From positions 62,001 to 126,000 of the forward strand of contig CAXAMN010015424.1 of the NCBI GenBank assembly GCA_963970005.1: a stretch of DNA of 64,000 nt, written 5' to 3'. The stretch is from Durusdinium trenchii (Eukaryota > Sar > Dinophyceae > Suessiales > Symbiodiniaceae). Under the pieces are notes generated by a model. That model did no database searches and was not told where the DNA came from. It worked only from the letters and a program-made list of their open reading frames with translations. Shown here in pieces: positions 1 to 11,620 of the stretch. Positions within the stretch are counted from its first letter, which is position 1. Every line of letters begins with the position of its first letter. Made by a program: the position numbers and the translations under genes.

Positions 1-93
1 ATCTTGAGCCACAAAGCCGGAAAAATGGAAGAAGCAGAAAACATTGTAAAACAAAATATTCCTGGGTGTCGGCAGCTGGGGCGGGACTCCCCT

Positions 94-150
94 CTCTCCT
101 TCGGAGAGGAGAGACTGCCTACGGCAAAGACACGGCCAGGGCCCCTGGCC
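94..150. other. GC-rich foldback segment
   Basis: Two strong foldbacks lie side by side. Bases 94-99 pair with 103-108 around a 3-base loop. Bases 134-141 pair with 143-150 (GGCCAGGG/CCCTGGCC) around one base. The surrounding 60-220 is very G+C rich and has no convincing reading frame. I do not recognise an RNA gene here. The first 390 bases otherwise show nothing I can name. Confidence 0.45.
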
Positions 151-390
151 GGATACCCCTGCCGCCGACCCTCGGGCCCGAAACGGGCGGACGTCCGGGT
201 CACTGAAGCCCCTGTAATTTACAGTGTTTCGTGTGTGTGTGTGAGGTATAAAGAGACTGTGTTTTACGGCGAAGATGGATAAATGCAAAAACGCTGTGTT
301 TTTCAAGGGTGGTGTCGGTAATGCGCGCCGGGCGGACAGGCTTGATCGACATTTTGTGGGTAGAGGCCCTCCAGACGACTTAAATTTCCT

Positions 391-640
391 AACATATCCT
401 CAACATAGGCCCAAGATAGCCAACATATCCCCAACATATGCCCAACATAGCCTCCAAGATGGCTCAACATAGGGCCAACATAGGCCAACATTGGGCCAAC
501 ATAGGCCCAACCTAGGCCAACATAGGCCAACATAGGCCTAACATAGGCCAACATAGGCTCAACATAGGCTCAACATGGGCCCAAGATGTGGCCAACATAG
601 ACCACATGGGCCCAACTTGGCCCAACCTAGGGCCAAGATG
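391..640. repeat. 11-13 bp minisatellite, consensus CAACATAGGCC
   Basis: About twenty head-to-tail degenerate copies of an 11-13 base unit with core CAACATAGG(G)CC, for example at 473-560. Copies vary at the AT/AG position (CAAGAT, CAACCT). Short reading frames on both strands here are repeat artefacts. The next ~760 bases (640-1398) hold no gene I can support. Confidence 0.85.
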
Positions 641-1398
641 CGCACCAGATAGCTTAACTTTGCTCAATATAGGGCCCCCGTCTCCGACGCGGACCAGTTT
701 CCCACCTTGGCACCACCCAGGGCCCAGTACGCCCCCGATAGCTTAACGTGCGCCCGACCCAGCCCTACACAGACCCAAGTGGGCCGGCACCCGGCTGTTT
801 AGGCGTAAGCCTTTAAATTCATAAGGCAAGCTGCAGATCCACAACCATAGGAGTGAACCAACACAGATGGCAGCAAGGTGGAATCTGGCGTGATGTCACA
901 GGCCGCGTTGTGTCAGCATTCACGGGGCAACGGAAGGTGCTTGTTTCTTGGGTGCAGGATTTATCATGTTTTAGGAATTTTTAGGACACTTCACACGTCA
1001 CACGGCACACTGACACGTCGGATCAGGAGATCTCTTGAAGGAAGACGTGGTCAGTTGCAATGACGCCTGGCTCAGCTCTGCGTTTGCCACATTCGTTTAA
1101 AGAAGCAGAATCTGATGTAGAGACGTTTCTCATTCTTTCATGTGTGATGGGCAAAGACAAGGGTCTGTAGTCTGTAGCCAGTTTACTTGGCCTGAACGTT
1201 ACACAATATAATTTTTGATCGTTGGATGCAAAAACGGGTAACAACCATGATGGCAGTGCATGGCAGGCCGGCAGGAATTGGCGGTCTTTTTTCCACCAAT
1301 TTGAATCATGCAGACCTCGGAGTCGAGACAAACGAACTCTGAATTTCTCCAGTTCCAAGGAGCAAATCCACAGCTTTCAGTTCCGCCATATACCGGTC

Positions 1399-1497
1399 AA
1401 TCGCTCCACGCTTGGCGGTTGCAGTTCCCCTTCGAAGGCCTTGCTCCTCTCGTTGACTTGGCGCCGGGCCATGGGAATGCTCGCTTGGTCCATGCAG
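1399..1497 (+). CDS. PPR-motif exon
   Basis: The frame reads a degenerate first helix (STLGGCSSPSK) followed by WRRAMGMLAWSMQ, the W-x2-A-x2-L-x3-M second-helix signature of dinoflagellate pentatricopeptide motifs. It ends exactly at a CAG|GTGAGC donor (1498). PPR proteins bind organelle RNA. Only one motif is present, and the 5' edge is approximate. The following ~360 bases contain A/T-rich intron-like DNA. Confidence 0.55.
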
Positions 1498-1859
1498 GTG
1501 AGCACCCGGGACGATCACCGACCTTTTTGGATTACATATATATCATATCTATATGTGCTTTATATATATATATTTATTTTGTGTTCAATCTTCAGTTCTT
1601 GTTTTCCATCTTCGTTTTTGCTTCAGAATTTTTGAAACCGTCCGGCAATCAGTGTTTGGCAATCTCCTGCAATCAGGTTGCCCAAGCTTATGTACTGTAA
1701 GGGAGATCTCTGGTGGAGTGAATGGCGGAAAGTAGTGGGGTTTCCCGTTTCCCTTGTCAATCCTTCTGAACGATGGTGTTTTCTGGTGCCCAGACCCTTA
1801 GAGGCCCTGCGGCCCTACCATTTATATATCCATTTATTTCGAGTTCAGCTTCCACCTTC

Positions 1860-1955
1860 CGTCCCGGAGGATATTTCGAAGCTGCGAACGAGGTCCAGCT
1901 GCAGCCCAACCTCACCAGCTACAGCACGGCCCTGCTTTCGCTCGAAGGACGTTGG
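1860..1955 (+). CDS. PPR-motif exon
   Basis: The frame contains VQLQPNLTSYSTALLSLEGRW, matching the PPR pattern x-PN-x2-SYSTAL followed by G-x-W. That places the end of one motif and the first helix of the next here. Exon limits are approximate. It follows the 1399-1497 exon on the same strand, so both may belong to one gene. Confidence 0.6.
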
Positions 1956-2340
1956 ACGCACGCGCCCGGAGCCGAGACCGTCGACCGGGAAGTCTTTGCA
2001 GAAACAGAGGGAGTTGGGGTCTCGGTCCTCCGGTGGTTTTGGACACTTTTCATTGATTCGTTTCCTTGATGTCTAGCTCACCCCCCAACCTGCCTGTTGT
2101 GGAACGCAATCCCTGCCAGAAATTCACAAAGCATTACACATAATAAGACATGTATATATAGTATAGTTTATATATATAGTACGTTTTTGTTTTCTGGGCG
2201 ATTCTGAGGGAGCTGGGGGCATCTACCTGTGCTGCAGAATATGAGACAATCCAGAATCCAGGGCTAAAGAGCGAGCGGGTGGTTCCTTCTCTATACCAAT
2301 TACAGCTCTCTTCACTGCACAACTCGCGACGTGCAGCGAT

Positions 2341-2412
2341 GCCAGGGGCGCTCTGAGGTTGCAGCTCTTCTCCTCCATGGAGGTCACCGACGTCATCAGC
2401 GGCTTGGACGGG
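2341..2412 (+). CDS. possible PPR-motif exon
   Basis: The frame reads ALRLQLFSSMEVTDVIS, which resembles the second PPR helix (AL-x-LFSSM) plus the DVIS start of the next motif. The match is short and no clean acceptor is visible, so this is weak. It is placed between stronger PPR exons on the same strand. The flanking stretches 1956-2340 and 2413-2929 show no other gene. Confidence 0.3.
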
Positions 2413-2929
2413 AGACGGCGGAAGACCGGGGGGCCCTCGGGGCTTCTCGGGGCTCTCGCAAGATGCGGAGCGGGGTCGCGAAGGTCGGATGAGTCGAGGA
2501 GCCTTAAACTGCTCCATTTGTTCTTCTCCGGGCAAAACTGGTTGCAATCCTCAGTTTCTTTGGGAGAGAGGTCACCTCACGTATTCCTGGATCAGGCCAA
2601 GCCTGGGGCCTCCAAGTCGTGTCTGATACCAGGTAACATCGTGGCCTCAACTGGCCTCCTCCACTGATGTCAGACCCGATGAGCGAGGCTTCAATTCGGC
2701 CTTGGGCGCCCACAAGATGTCCATGTCCTGGCTGGGAGGCCCAAGTGGATGAGGACAGGACCAAGCTGACAGGTGCGCGTGGACAGTGGTGCAGCGCGTG
2801 GCAAAGGGATCCTTGAGAGAAAGGTGCCACGCTTAGGGTCACAACATCAAACTTCTTCATCCAACTCCTTTTGTGTTTGTGCACATCATGCATGCCGATC
2901 CAAAGTGGATCCAACTCCGTCGCCCCCGG

Positions 2930-3026
2930 CGCTGCGGTCGCCCTCGTGTCGGCGCGGCTCCTCGCCCGAGGCGCTCGGCCGCGGAGCTGCTGCAGAGCAT
3001 GCGGAAGACCTGGACGCCGACGGCCG
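2930..3026 (+). CDS. PPR-motif exon
   Basis: The frame contains AAELLQSMRKTWTP, the A-x-ELLQSM-R second-helix signature of this PPR family. It runs directly into a GGGGGAC short tandem repeat at 3029-3061. The first-helix half is not recognisable, and arginine/proline-rich residues precede it. Confidence 0.45.
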
Positions 3027-3028
3027 CG

Positions 3029-3061
3029 GGGACAGGGACGGGGGACGGGGGACGGGGGACG
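3029..3061. repeat. GGGGGAC tandem repeat
   Basis: About four copies of a 7-base GGGGGAC unit lie immediately downstream of a PPR-like exon. The C-free, G-rich strand could form G-quadruplexes; that is inference. Confidence 0.7.
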
Positions 3062-3216
3062 TTTTCGTTCTTTTTTTCATGTTTGTGCCGAACCGGGTGT
3101 TGGGTCCCAGCAATCGTCCAACAAGCGCATGCTCGACCTGTGAACGTTGACCTGCTTCACGTGTTTTGAGGCACAAGGCATGCTTAGGCACAAGACATGT
3201 CCTCCTTATACTATAG

Positions 3217-3225
3217 CACACACAG

Positions 3226-3263
<38 letters not shown>
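3217..3263. repeat. (CA)n(TA)n microsatellite
   Basis: An interrupted CA run at 3217-3242 is followed by an uninterrupted TA run to 3263. It lies in non-coding DNA between PPR-like exons. Confidence 0.9.
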
Positions 3264-3375
3264 GAGCTCTAGACGATCCAGACTGACCCGAATGACATGC
3301 GCAGTACTCATTGGGGATTGTGCTCCTTCCCTCTTCTTCGGATGCACCGTGGTATCACGGTGCCGCCGTCGGTTG

Positions 3376-3444
3376 CCGGTGCTTCTCCGAAGCCTCGAGG
3401 TCATCAGCTACGCCTCTGCCACCAGCGCATGCGAGGCCTCCGGG
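3376..3444 (+). CDS. PPR-motif exon
   Basis: The frame reads LEVISYASATSACEASG, a clear match to the first PPR helix pattern (VISY-x-A-x-SACE-x-G). The second helix is missing; the frame becomes glycine/arginine-rich after it. Limits are approximate. Confidence 0.6.
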
Positions 3445-3826
3445 GTCGAAGGGGGCGAAGGGGTGCGGGAAGGCGCAAGAAGGGAGGAGAAGACGGTCCG
3501 GTGTAGAAGAGAGGAAGACTTCAATGACTTCTTTCTCCCTTTGGTGGATTGAATCGGAAGTTCGTGAAGCGGAATGGCTTGGAGGTGTCTGGAGCTGTCG
3601 CTGCATGGACGGAACCGTGCTTGTGATGTGCGGCGCTCGGTTCCGTCCGATGAATCGTTGCGGAACTCTGACTTCTGGTTTTATGAGTGCGTGAGAAACA
3701 CGGCGTGCCTTCTAATGGCTATACTGCTCTCACTCCGAGCATTGAATGGGTATTTGAGTCAACTTAGGGTGTTTTGGTGGTGGTTTCTGATGCAGATTTC
3801 ATCCATTTCTCTTCAGAATCTTCAGT

Positions 3827-3888
3827 ATGCCGCCTAAACGCGGGGGCAGGATGTTGCCCAGAGTGGGTGGTGAGGCTGTCGATCGTCC
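3827..3888 (+). CDS. candidate first exon of an unknown gene
   Basis: ATG at 3827 opens a basic peptide beginning MPPKRGGRMLPRVGGE, a common kind of dinoflagellate N-terminus. It runs to a clean GTAAGA donor at 3889. A possible next exon starts after CAG at 3982, but the frames do not join without an early stop, so the gene model is unresolved. I do not recognise the product. Confidence 0.3.
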
Positions 3889-4673
3889 GTAAGAAGGTTT
3901 TGCCTGTTCCATTTGAACTGTTTCACTTGTTGATTGGCCGGCCATGCCAAGGTCCCCTTTTTGGCCTCCTGCACCTTGCAGGTGTCCCAGCTGTTCACCA
4001 CTCGAGGTGCCACCGTGGAGGGAACTGCAGCTTTGCCCAGTGCACCCCAACAGATGTCAAGACCTGTGAACAAGCACCATAGAGCCGACGAAGGTCGCAG
4101 CTTGGTGAGTTTTGATGAGTTTTGTCATCCGCTGAAGCAACGCGGCTTCGGTGTCCCGGCGCTCGAATCGCGGCGTCCAGGTGTCCGGCGAGGACAGGCA
4201 ATCGCCGCTGACAGGCCTGCGGCTGAGGGTTTGTTTCATCTGGTCACATCTTTCTACTGGTGTCTTGTAATGAGTGCAGCGGAGAGCCGAATGATCCTTG
4301 AGAAAAAGCTTGTTTTAAGCTCATCAAATTCTCAAAGTGGCGAACCGTTCGGACGCACAAACCAGTTGGCGAGGCAGCACGTGCTGCAGCATGCAAACAG
4401 AGGATTTTTCACCAGCAGCAGCCTTGGGAGTTTCGTTCCGCGGCAGCTTTTGGCGACTTTCTGACAGCAAAGTTGGCAGATATGGCATGTGGAAGTCCGT
4501 GTTCTATTCAAGCTGTGTTGAATGGCATGTGTGCTGTTCTTGTCCAGCTTCCTTCAGATGTTTTCTTCAGGCCTCAGTTTCCAAATTCTCTTTTCACCCC
4601 GCACCTGGCGCCAGTGACCTGATGGCTCTCAACACACCCGCGACCAAAACGGTCCTTTTCGCTCCGCGCTGCC

Positions 4674-7150
4674 ATGGCCGTGGTGAAGCAGATGCTGCTG
4701 CTGCTGCTGTCCCTCGTCCACCTCGGCACGGCCACGCCCCTCATCGATGCGGTGCGGCGGGGCGACGTGGCAACCGTCCAAGCACTGCTGGAGAACGGTG
4801 CAGACGTGAACGAGCCGAATGAGAAGGGCCAGACATCCCTGATGTTGGCAGCAGTAACCAACAGCTCCATGGGCATCATGAAGGCCGTTTTGGCCAAAAA
4901 CCCTGACATCGACCTACAAGACCAGTACGGCCAGACTGCCCTGATGTGGGCAGCCCAATATGGCTCGGTGGAGAAGGTGAAGGCCATCTTGGCCNNNNNN
5001 NNNNGAAGGCCATCTTGGCCAAAAACCCGCAGATGGACTTGCAGAGCAAGGCTGGCTCGACAGCCCTGATGATTGCAGCCCGCTATGGCTCGGTGGAGAT
5101 GGTGAAGGCCATCTTGGCCCAAAAGCCGCAGATGGACTTGCAGAACAAGGATGGCTGGACAGCACTGATGATTGCAGTTCGTCAAAATTCGCCGGAGAAG
5201 GTGCGAGCCATCTTGGCCGCGCGCCCGGCCGTGGATCGGCAGGCGAACAGTGGCGCCACCGCCCTGTTCCTCGCCGCGGAGCAAGGCTGCGAGGTCTGCG
5301 CCGCCGAGCTCCTGCACCTCAACGCCTCGGTCGACCTGCCGGACTTCGCGGGGCGAACGCCTCTCATCTGCGCGGCAGAGCGGGGGCACTTGCGAATGGT
5401 GCAGCGCTTGCGTCGCCACGGAGCGCGCACCGAGGCGGTGGCCCGGAATGGGCAAAATGCGCTGAACGCTGCCAGGGCAGCGCAAGTGAAGTATTGCACA
5501 GAGGTTGATGGACAGTATGCAGATTGCAAGTACTACGGCTTGGATGCCGAGCGGCTGCAAGCCACCATAGCCTACTTGGACGACAACACCCCCAAGGGCT
5601 TCCAACTGTTCAAGACCATGGCTGGCAATCCTCGGCTGTGGTATCTGATGTGCCCGGCAATAGCCGTTGGCACGATTCTGGGTGTGATTTGGCACCGATA
5701 TATCAACGCCAAAGACGCAAAAAAGCATGGAAGCACAGGTGCCCGAAAAGTGGCACTGAAGGCTGTTGCCAGGAGGCAACACTGGCACCAGGCCTTCAGG
5801 GCCTGCGAAGTGGCAGCCTGCATCCTCCTACCCTTCGGGATGGCCTTTTTATGGCTCGACCACTTCACCTTCGTCCCCCTCTTCTTTGTGCTTTACATTT
5901 TTCCCAGGGCAATTGAGATGGGGGCTGCAAGCATTATCGCGCGGCCCGTGCTCCTTTTGACGGGGCTGCCCAGGAGGCAGGGGTGCTGCGATTCTCGCAC
6001 CCCTCGCCTCCTGGGAACTATCATCTTCTTGACAGTTACAGCCCTCATGCCCTGGGAATGCGAGAATGAGATCAGCTTCTATGTCTATGGCGATTCCACA
6101 GCAGGATTTCTGTGCCATGGCCCCCTCGCGACCTGGATGGTCCGAGGCATCGGCATGATTCGGCCGGCCCTCAGCCGATCTTCATCCCAATTCGTGTGCC
6201 CCGCTTACAACGCCATGCCAGGATGGGTGAAAACAGTGTACTTCTGCTTTCAGCGCGCCATTTGGCTGACCGCGGCGCTTTGGCTTTTGCTCACGCTCCT
6301 TGACATGCTTGGCGCCCTAAGCAACCAAGGGCTCACGGCAGAGGAGGAAGACTTGGCAGATGAACTTCACAATAGATTGCTGTGCACCGCAACAGCTGCC
6401 GAAGTCCAACAGATCTGCCACGGTGGAGTGCGACCTAAGCCCGAAGAAGGCTGTACATGCACACTTTTTCCAGGTGGGATGCGTGATGAGTGGTGTCACA
6501 GGAAAGCTTCTCATGATATATATATATATATAATTATGACAATTTTTTGTGATCTCTTGTGCTTTGTTTGAGCTAGAGCTGCGGCTGGGTATACAAAACG
6601 CCTTGGAGCTACTTGCGTGTTGGTGCTGCTTAATGATACAAACCATTTGAATCGATGTGACCTGTTTCGACCAGGCGGCATCTACTCAACCATTGGCATG
6701 GCCATGATGGACGGGATGGTCCTCGATCTCCTCTCCATGTTTAATTTGGTCTGCGCTGGGCAGTTCCAATTTGCAGCTGCCTTAGCATGCATTGTCATGA
6801 CCTCCACGACAGCAGAAGTCCTGTTCTACTCGCAGCATAGAGACCAGCTCAGGGGGGCCGTGACACAGTCCGTCAGGAGGGGCATTATCATTGAGCCATT
6901 GATGAAGATGCTGCACTTCGAACAAGCGTTCGAAGCGCCCATGTCATTCATTCTGACTGCATACTCATTTAGCTTCTCCATTCAAAATGGTTTCTCGCTT
7001 ATCAGTGGCATGTTGTCCCTCCTGCTGGGCCTGCACGGGCTGTCAGAAATGGCCTACTGGTGCGAAGACATGCGCCTGTACAACACCAGAATTCATTATA
7101 AGATGGTGCCCTTGGTGGCTAAAACAGGAGCTTTTAGGGTTTCACTGTAA
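4674..7150 (+). CDS. ankyrin-repeat, multi-pass membrane protein (2 exons)
   Basis: The start is ATG 4674 in a GCCATGG context. Exon 1 runs to 6473 (CAG|GTGGGA donor) and exon 2 from 6675 (AG|GCGGC) to TAA 7148-7150. The 201-base intron joins the frame exactly (Pro-Gly-Gly-Ile). Residues 1-21 are a leucine-rich signal-peptide-like segment ending in ATAT-type residues. At least eight ankyrin repeats follow, with units of the form TALM-x-AA-x2-GS-x-E-x-VKAILA. About five hydrophobic segments lie in the second half of exon 1 and about three in exon 2. Ten Ns at 4995-5004 interrupt a repeat; the frame differs on each side, so the gap length is arbitrary and repeat number unknown. A membrane protein with an ankyrin domain is clear; ion-channel or receptor function is possible but no pore motif is visible. 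Confidence 0.85.
4995..5004. other. assembly gap (10 N) in ankyrin repeats
   Basis: Both flanks carry the same 16-base string GAAGGCCATCTTGGCC, so the gap sits inside near-identical 99-base ankyrin units. The repeat was probably collapsed or left open by the assembler. Confidence 0.95.
6474..6674 (+). other. intron of the ankyrin-membrane gene
   Basis: GT-AG intron of 201 bases with a (TA)n run near 6516-6532. Splicing restores the frame. The exon after the acceptor begins with G, as for most introns in this window. Confidence 0.8.
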
Positions 7151-7266
7151 GATGGCACAAGTAAAAGTGCTCAAAATGCCAGGTTGACCACTAGCAACGG
7201 GTGACATCATGGAGTGGAAAAGAAACATGGCACACAGGTAGGGATGCCAACTTACAGTGAATCCCT
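7136..7266. repeat. inverted-repeat element spanning the ankyrin gene stop
   Basis: Bases 7136-7158 and 7244-7266 are reverse complements at 20 of 23 positions and enclose 85 bases. The stop codon TAA (7148-7150) and the last few residues of the ankyrin gene lie inside the left arm. The structure resembles a small MITE-like insertion, but no target duplication was identified. Confidence 0.6.
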
Positions 7267-7269
7267 GTA

Positions 7270-9660
7270 ATGCGCTATTCGTCTCACCGAATTCGGACTG
7301 AGATTCGGCCTCGGACGGATTGGGTGGCAACACGCCACCCCCGAATGGCCCACCGCCGGACCCTCCGCATCTCGTGGTGCGTCTCGGATCCTTCAAGGGG
7401 ATCTCCGTCTGCACCGCGGAAAAGCGTCGAAAAGAGCTGTGGAGCACCACCGAACAGCGAACAGCTGTGGAACGGCACCCTGTGAAGAGCTGTGTAACAC
7501 ACCCAGTGTGAAGAGCTGTCACGTGTTCTGCCTGTACAACTGCAACACCTGTGCGTCACCGGTGCGTTCTCGTGGTTTGTTCCCTTCGCGGCGCAGGTTC
7601 GTTCTTGGCGCGGGTTCTTGGCGCCTCGACCGTTTCTCAGAGAAATCCAAGCACATCATGCGGGTCATGAAGAATGAGGCTTTGAAGGTATGGCTTGGAA
7701 GGTGCCTGACATGGGCTGATCATGTTTTTGACATAGTTGGAGTTTGATCTGAGATGATCCCCCCTATAGGCCCGGGTCGATGTGGTGGGTGCCCAGTGCC
7801 CAAAGGGGTCGATGTGAGTGTAGGACGGCGGAGTGCATAAGCCCGGCGGCTGGGGAACTTCCACTTCCAGGTGTTGCAACAGGCGCGCCAAAGGCGGGCA
7901 AACGGTTTTTGCAAGGACTCCTCTTGGTTCTGAGCACTTTCGTCAACCTCAGACATTTTGGGATGTGTTTGGGGGTCATTTTCATTGATGCGATGCAAGT
8001 GCTTGCTGTTTTGCGCATCCTGCCGGAACTTCCGACCCGGACGAGGCATCCAGCCCACTCGCAGCTGAGTGAGGGGGATGAAGGGAGCAACTCGCCAGGA
8101 GTGAGCGAGGAGCCGGTGAACGTGGCGTTGAAGCATTCGTGGCACGAACAGCTTTAGGACAGTGACATGGGTGGGGCGAGGATATCACCGGCAGAGATGA
8201 GCAACACGCAAAACGCGGGCTTACAAAACGCTTTCATTGGAGAGAGCCTGTATGCAAGTCAAACAGTCAACATAGTAGTCGGTGCCAAAAGTCAAAATCA
8301 AAAAAACGTCGAATCAGAACGTTTCAGAAAGTCAAAAGAAGTTAATTGGCACAGCTCCGATTTTTTTTCACCTTTTGGTTAAGACTCGATTTTTTCCGAG
8401 TTGTTTTCTAATTTTGATTGTGTCTTTTCTTTTAATTTTTGTTCCTCGACTTTTTGTTGGATTTTTTCGAGTTGTTTTCTAATTTTTAAAAAATGTTTTT
8501 AACGATTTTTTTGTTTGGACTATTGCAATTGACCTCACTTTGACTTTTCCATTTGACTTGTATTTGACTTCTTCTTTTGAACAGGCTGTCCTGGCCTTAC
8601 CATATGACATGTTTTCAAGAAAAAAGGCAAAGCACGAAAAGTCAAAACGATGCTTTCGCTTGTTTCTTTCGTGCCTTTGGTGCGTTCGACCTCCCACGGC
8701 GTGAGCCGCCATGCTCTGCGGCGCAGCGCAGCAGCTCAGGTGGCTCTTGGTGACCGAAAAGGAACAGGATAAGACGAGACATACATAGACTCGCTAGACT
8801 ACTATAGACTATAGACATGGTCAACCTACCAGGGTGAAGGTCGGTTCCAGGTTTTGGTCTTGACCAGGTTCAACCCCCCTCACCTTATAGCAATCTCACC
8901 AGGTCTTCTCTCTCGTCCGGAAGCAGTCGTCCGGAATCCGGTCGGCCGAGCCGAAGCCGACTTCGGCGACCACGAGATGAACGGATCTCAAACCGTTGTC
9001 TAACATCAGTGTTGACCGGCAGGTTTTGGTCGTTTTTTTTGTTTTGGTAACATACTTTGCGCTTGCACCTTGCGAATCGTTGCCTCCTTTCGAGTGACCG
9101 GAGTCGCGAGCGCAGGCCGCGACGCGGTGAACCCGTCGCGCCACGGCGACGATGGCGCGATGGACCCGTGCCACTGGGCGCGACGGTCGGCGTTCGAGTT
9201 GAACTCGATCCTTCACCATGGCGGGGGGCGGTTCGACTTCTGTTTGAAGGCGTAGGTCTTGGCAGCAACGGGAGGATTTGGGTGACTTTCTACTATGCGC
9301 TCTCATGCGTTTTGGGTTTTACGCGTTGAAGGTGTGAATTGGTGAAAGCGAATTGCAAACTTGCTCCCCCTTGCCACCGTGCCATGAAACCCTTCTTGAG
9401 GCCACAAACCGCGAAGAGAGAACGGCCTATAGCACACTATAGAACAATTCACGAGCGCCACCCGTCAAGAATGGATCACAAGATTCCTCATTCCTCATGG
9501 AAGGCAATACTCTCCCTGCAACTAACATGTTGACGTGGATGGCATGGCCCCTTGGAAGACGATGTCCCTCTACAAACAGGGGGTGAACTCCACATAACCA
9601 GCCCCCTGTGAGTTCCGGCCATGTCCGCGTCCTGATTCTGGCCTTTCCATGTCCAACCGA
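7270..9660. other. non-coding stretch, A/T-rich at 8280-8640
   Basis: No reading frame with family resemblance is visible. Segments 7400-7600 and 8900-9260 are G+C rich with proline/arginine-rich frames on both strands that look accidental. The 8280-8640 part is T-rich on the + strand with TTTGACTT-type short repeats. Confidence 0.5.
8388..8488. repeat. ~29 bp direct repeat, two copies
   Basis: 8388-8417 and 8459-8488 share GATTTTTTC(C)GAGTTGTTTTCTAATTTT with one indel and minor end differences. They are separated by 41 bases in a T-rich region. Confidence 0.75.
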
Positions 9661-9667
9661 CTCCCAG

Positions 9668-9750
9668 GCGCTGGGCCGTGGGCCCTTGGAGGTGGAGGAG
9701 CTCCTGCGGAGCATGCGGAGCAGCCAGGCCGACGAGCCGAACGATGAAGC
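9668..9750 (+). CDS. PPR-motif exon
   Basis: After an AG at 9666-9667 the frame reads ALGRGPLEVEELLRSMRSSQ, matching the second PPR helix (x-ELLRSMR). The residues after it (ADEPND) fit the inter-motif spacer. This opens the second PPR block (9.7-16.8 kb). 9751-11537 holds no other gene I can support. Confidence 0.55.
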
Positions 9751-11537
9751 GACGATGCCGCGCGAAAGCGAAACAGCGCACGGGTCTTGTTGTTTCATTG
9801 GGATCCGGCTCGTTGGGGATTTGAGTTGAGTTGATTTTAAAAACATGTTTTTAACATACGGTGTGATGTATAGTGTACTGAATACTATATATGTTACGGC
9901 ACGCTCATAGTCATGTCGATGATGTTGTTAAATTCTCAGATTTGACTTCATCCGCATTGGAGCATATGGACAATCATTTCCTTTGCTTCACATCGCTGAA
10001 CCTTCTGTCCAACTTGATTTTAAACCCAATGGATCAAATCTGTACGACAGAGAGGCGGTTTCTACTGAGAGTTGTGTGTGTCCTGCCTTCTCCGAGTCCC
10101 AAACCCATGTTCAGCCTCTCTTCCCTGGCATTGGTGTTTGATGCCTTTGTCGCCTTCAGGTCGAGATCAACGACTTCCACCAGTGCACGGCCATGAGCAG
10201 TTACACGTCGCCCGGACCGTTCTACACGTCGCCCGGACCGGGGCCGAACCGGGTGAACGGGGCGCTTTTGGATGCCTGGCAGGGTGTTTTTTTCTGGAAG
10301 CTAAGGTGCAAACGCATGCGACAGCGAGTTTCACGGGAGTTTCTGAGTAGCAGTTAAGCCGTGGAGAGGCCAAACATGCGCCACTGGTACAGACATTCAG
10401 TACAGAGGGAAAACAGAAAACACCTTTAGAAGCTAAGTCCCGCTTTTGTGGTGCGTTGGGGTTTTATGCTCAGCTTTTTACACCAGAATTCTGTCAGCAA
10501 CACCTGAAAAACCACCTTAAAGCAACTTTTTTTTGCCCCTTGGCTCCAGGAAAAACCATGGGCCAAAAACGGACCTGCCTAGACATGCCAAACGCGGACC
10601 GTCAGCTCGTGACCGGGTTGGACGGGTCCCAGTCCATCCCTCCATCCTTCCATCCCATCCTCTCCGCCGAGGAAGTCCTCGGCCTGGCCGCGGGCGCTCC
10701 GGACCGTCGGCGTGTCGTCTGACGCGGCGCGGGCGAACGCGGCGTTGAGGGCTTGGGCAGCGGGAGGCCGGGCGAAGGATGAAGGTGGATGAAGGGGTGG
10801 TTGAGGATGGATGATCCAACAGGTCTTCGAACGCACCTGATAGCTAAGGAAGGCGCTATGGTCCCGTTGGGCACTCTCGGCTTGAGTTCGGCTTGGGATG
10901 AGATGATGTGAGACGATGCCACGTTCCGGTGACCTGGGGTGCCAGTCACTCCGGATCTCCCTTAGTCCGGTCCCAAGACGGAAGATGTTTGGGAGACGAA
11001 GAGGATGATATTTCACACCCCCTTCGAAGATGATGTTCAATTCAAGTGGGGGGGTGTAGGGTCCTCCAGAGTCGATGCCTTTTTGTTTGGGAGACGCATG
11101 CCGAAAGCGGGAGTCGATTCGGATCCCCACGGCCGCACCACCCACCCACTGCTGGGAGGCTCTTGGGCTGCAGCGATCTCCTTCCTCAGTGACCTTAAGG
11201 ACCTGAAGACCGACACCATTAGTGCCCTGGCAGCCGTAGGACACCACCGAAGACACCCAAAATTGCTTTGCCCTTCCACATCTTCCACATCTTCCTGGCT
11301 GATCAAGCCAACCAAATCAAGACCTACAGGCAGACCAATCAGACCAATATCACGTGTAGAGTGAACCGTTTTCTGTTGGTTCATGGTGGTTTTTCCTCTG
11401 TTGGTCAGTTCTTTTGTTCTTCTCTCCCTAGGGCTCCAACCATCTCAGAAGGTGGTTAGACCTCCCTGGCATCCATCTCCGAAACGGAGCTGGGCCAGGA
11501 GCCCTAGTTCCCTCCTCGCCCCCGTTTCTTCGCGCAG

Positions 11538-11620
11538 GTTTCAACTCCTCCATGGCTGCGCTGTCGCATGCGCCCCACTGGCCCCAAGTTCTGGAGCTCC
11601 TCCGCTGGATGCAGCATGAG
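11538..11620 (+). CDS. PPR-motif exon
   Basis: The exon is bounded by GCGCAG| at 11537 and |GTCTGG at 11621. The frame reads FNSSMAALSHAPHW, then PQVLELLRWMQHE, giving both helices of one PPR motif (N-x2-M-x-ALS, then L-ELL-x-WMQ). It is one of the cleanest examples in the window. Confidence 0.7.

Noticed and set aside
4574..5788. 404-codon minus-strand reading frame
   Set aside because: It is the antisense shadow of the ankyrin repeats, spans the N gap and has no family features.
8960..9260. G+C-rich block with arginine-rich frames on both strands
   Set aside because: One frame (AGRDAVNPSRH) hints at PPR but lacks helix signatures and splice support.
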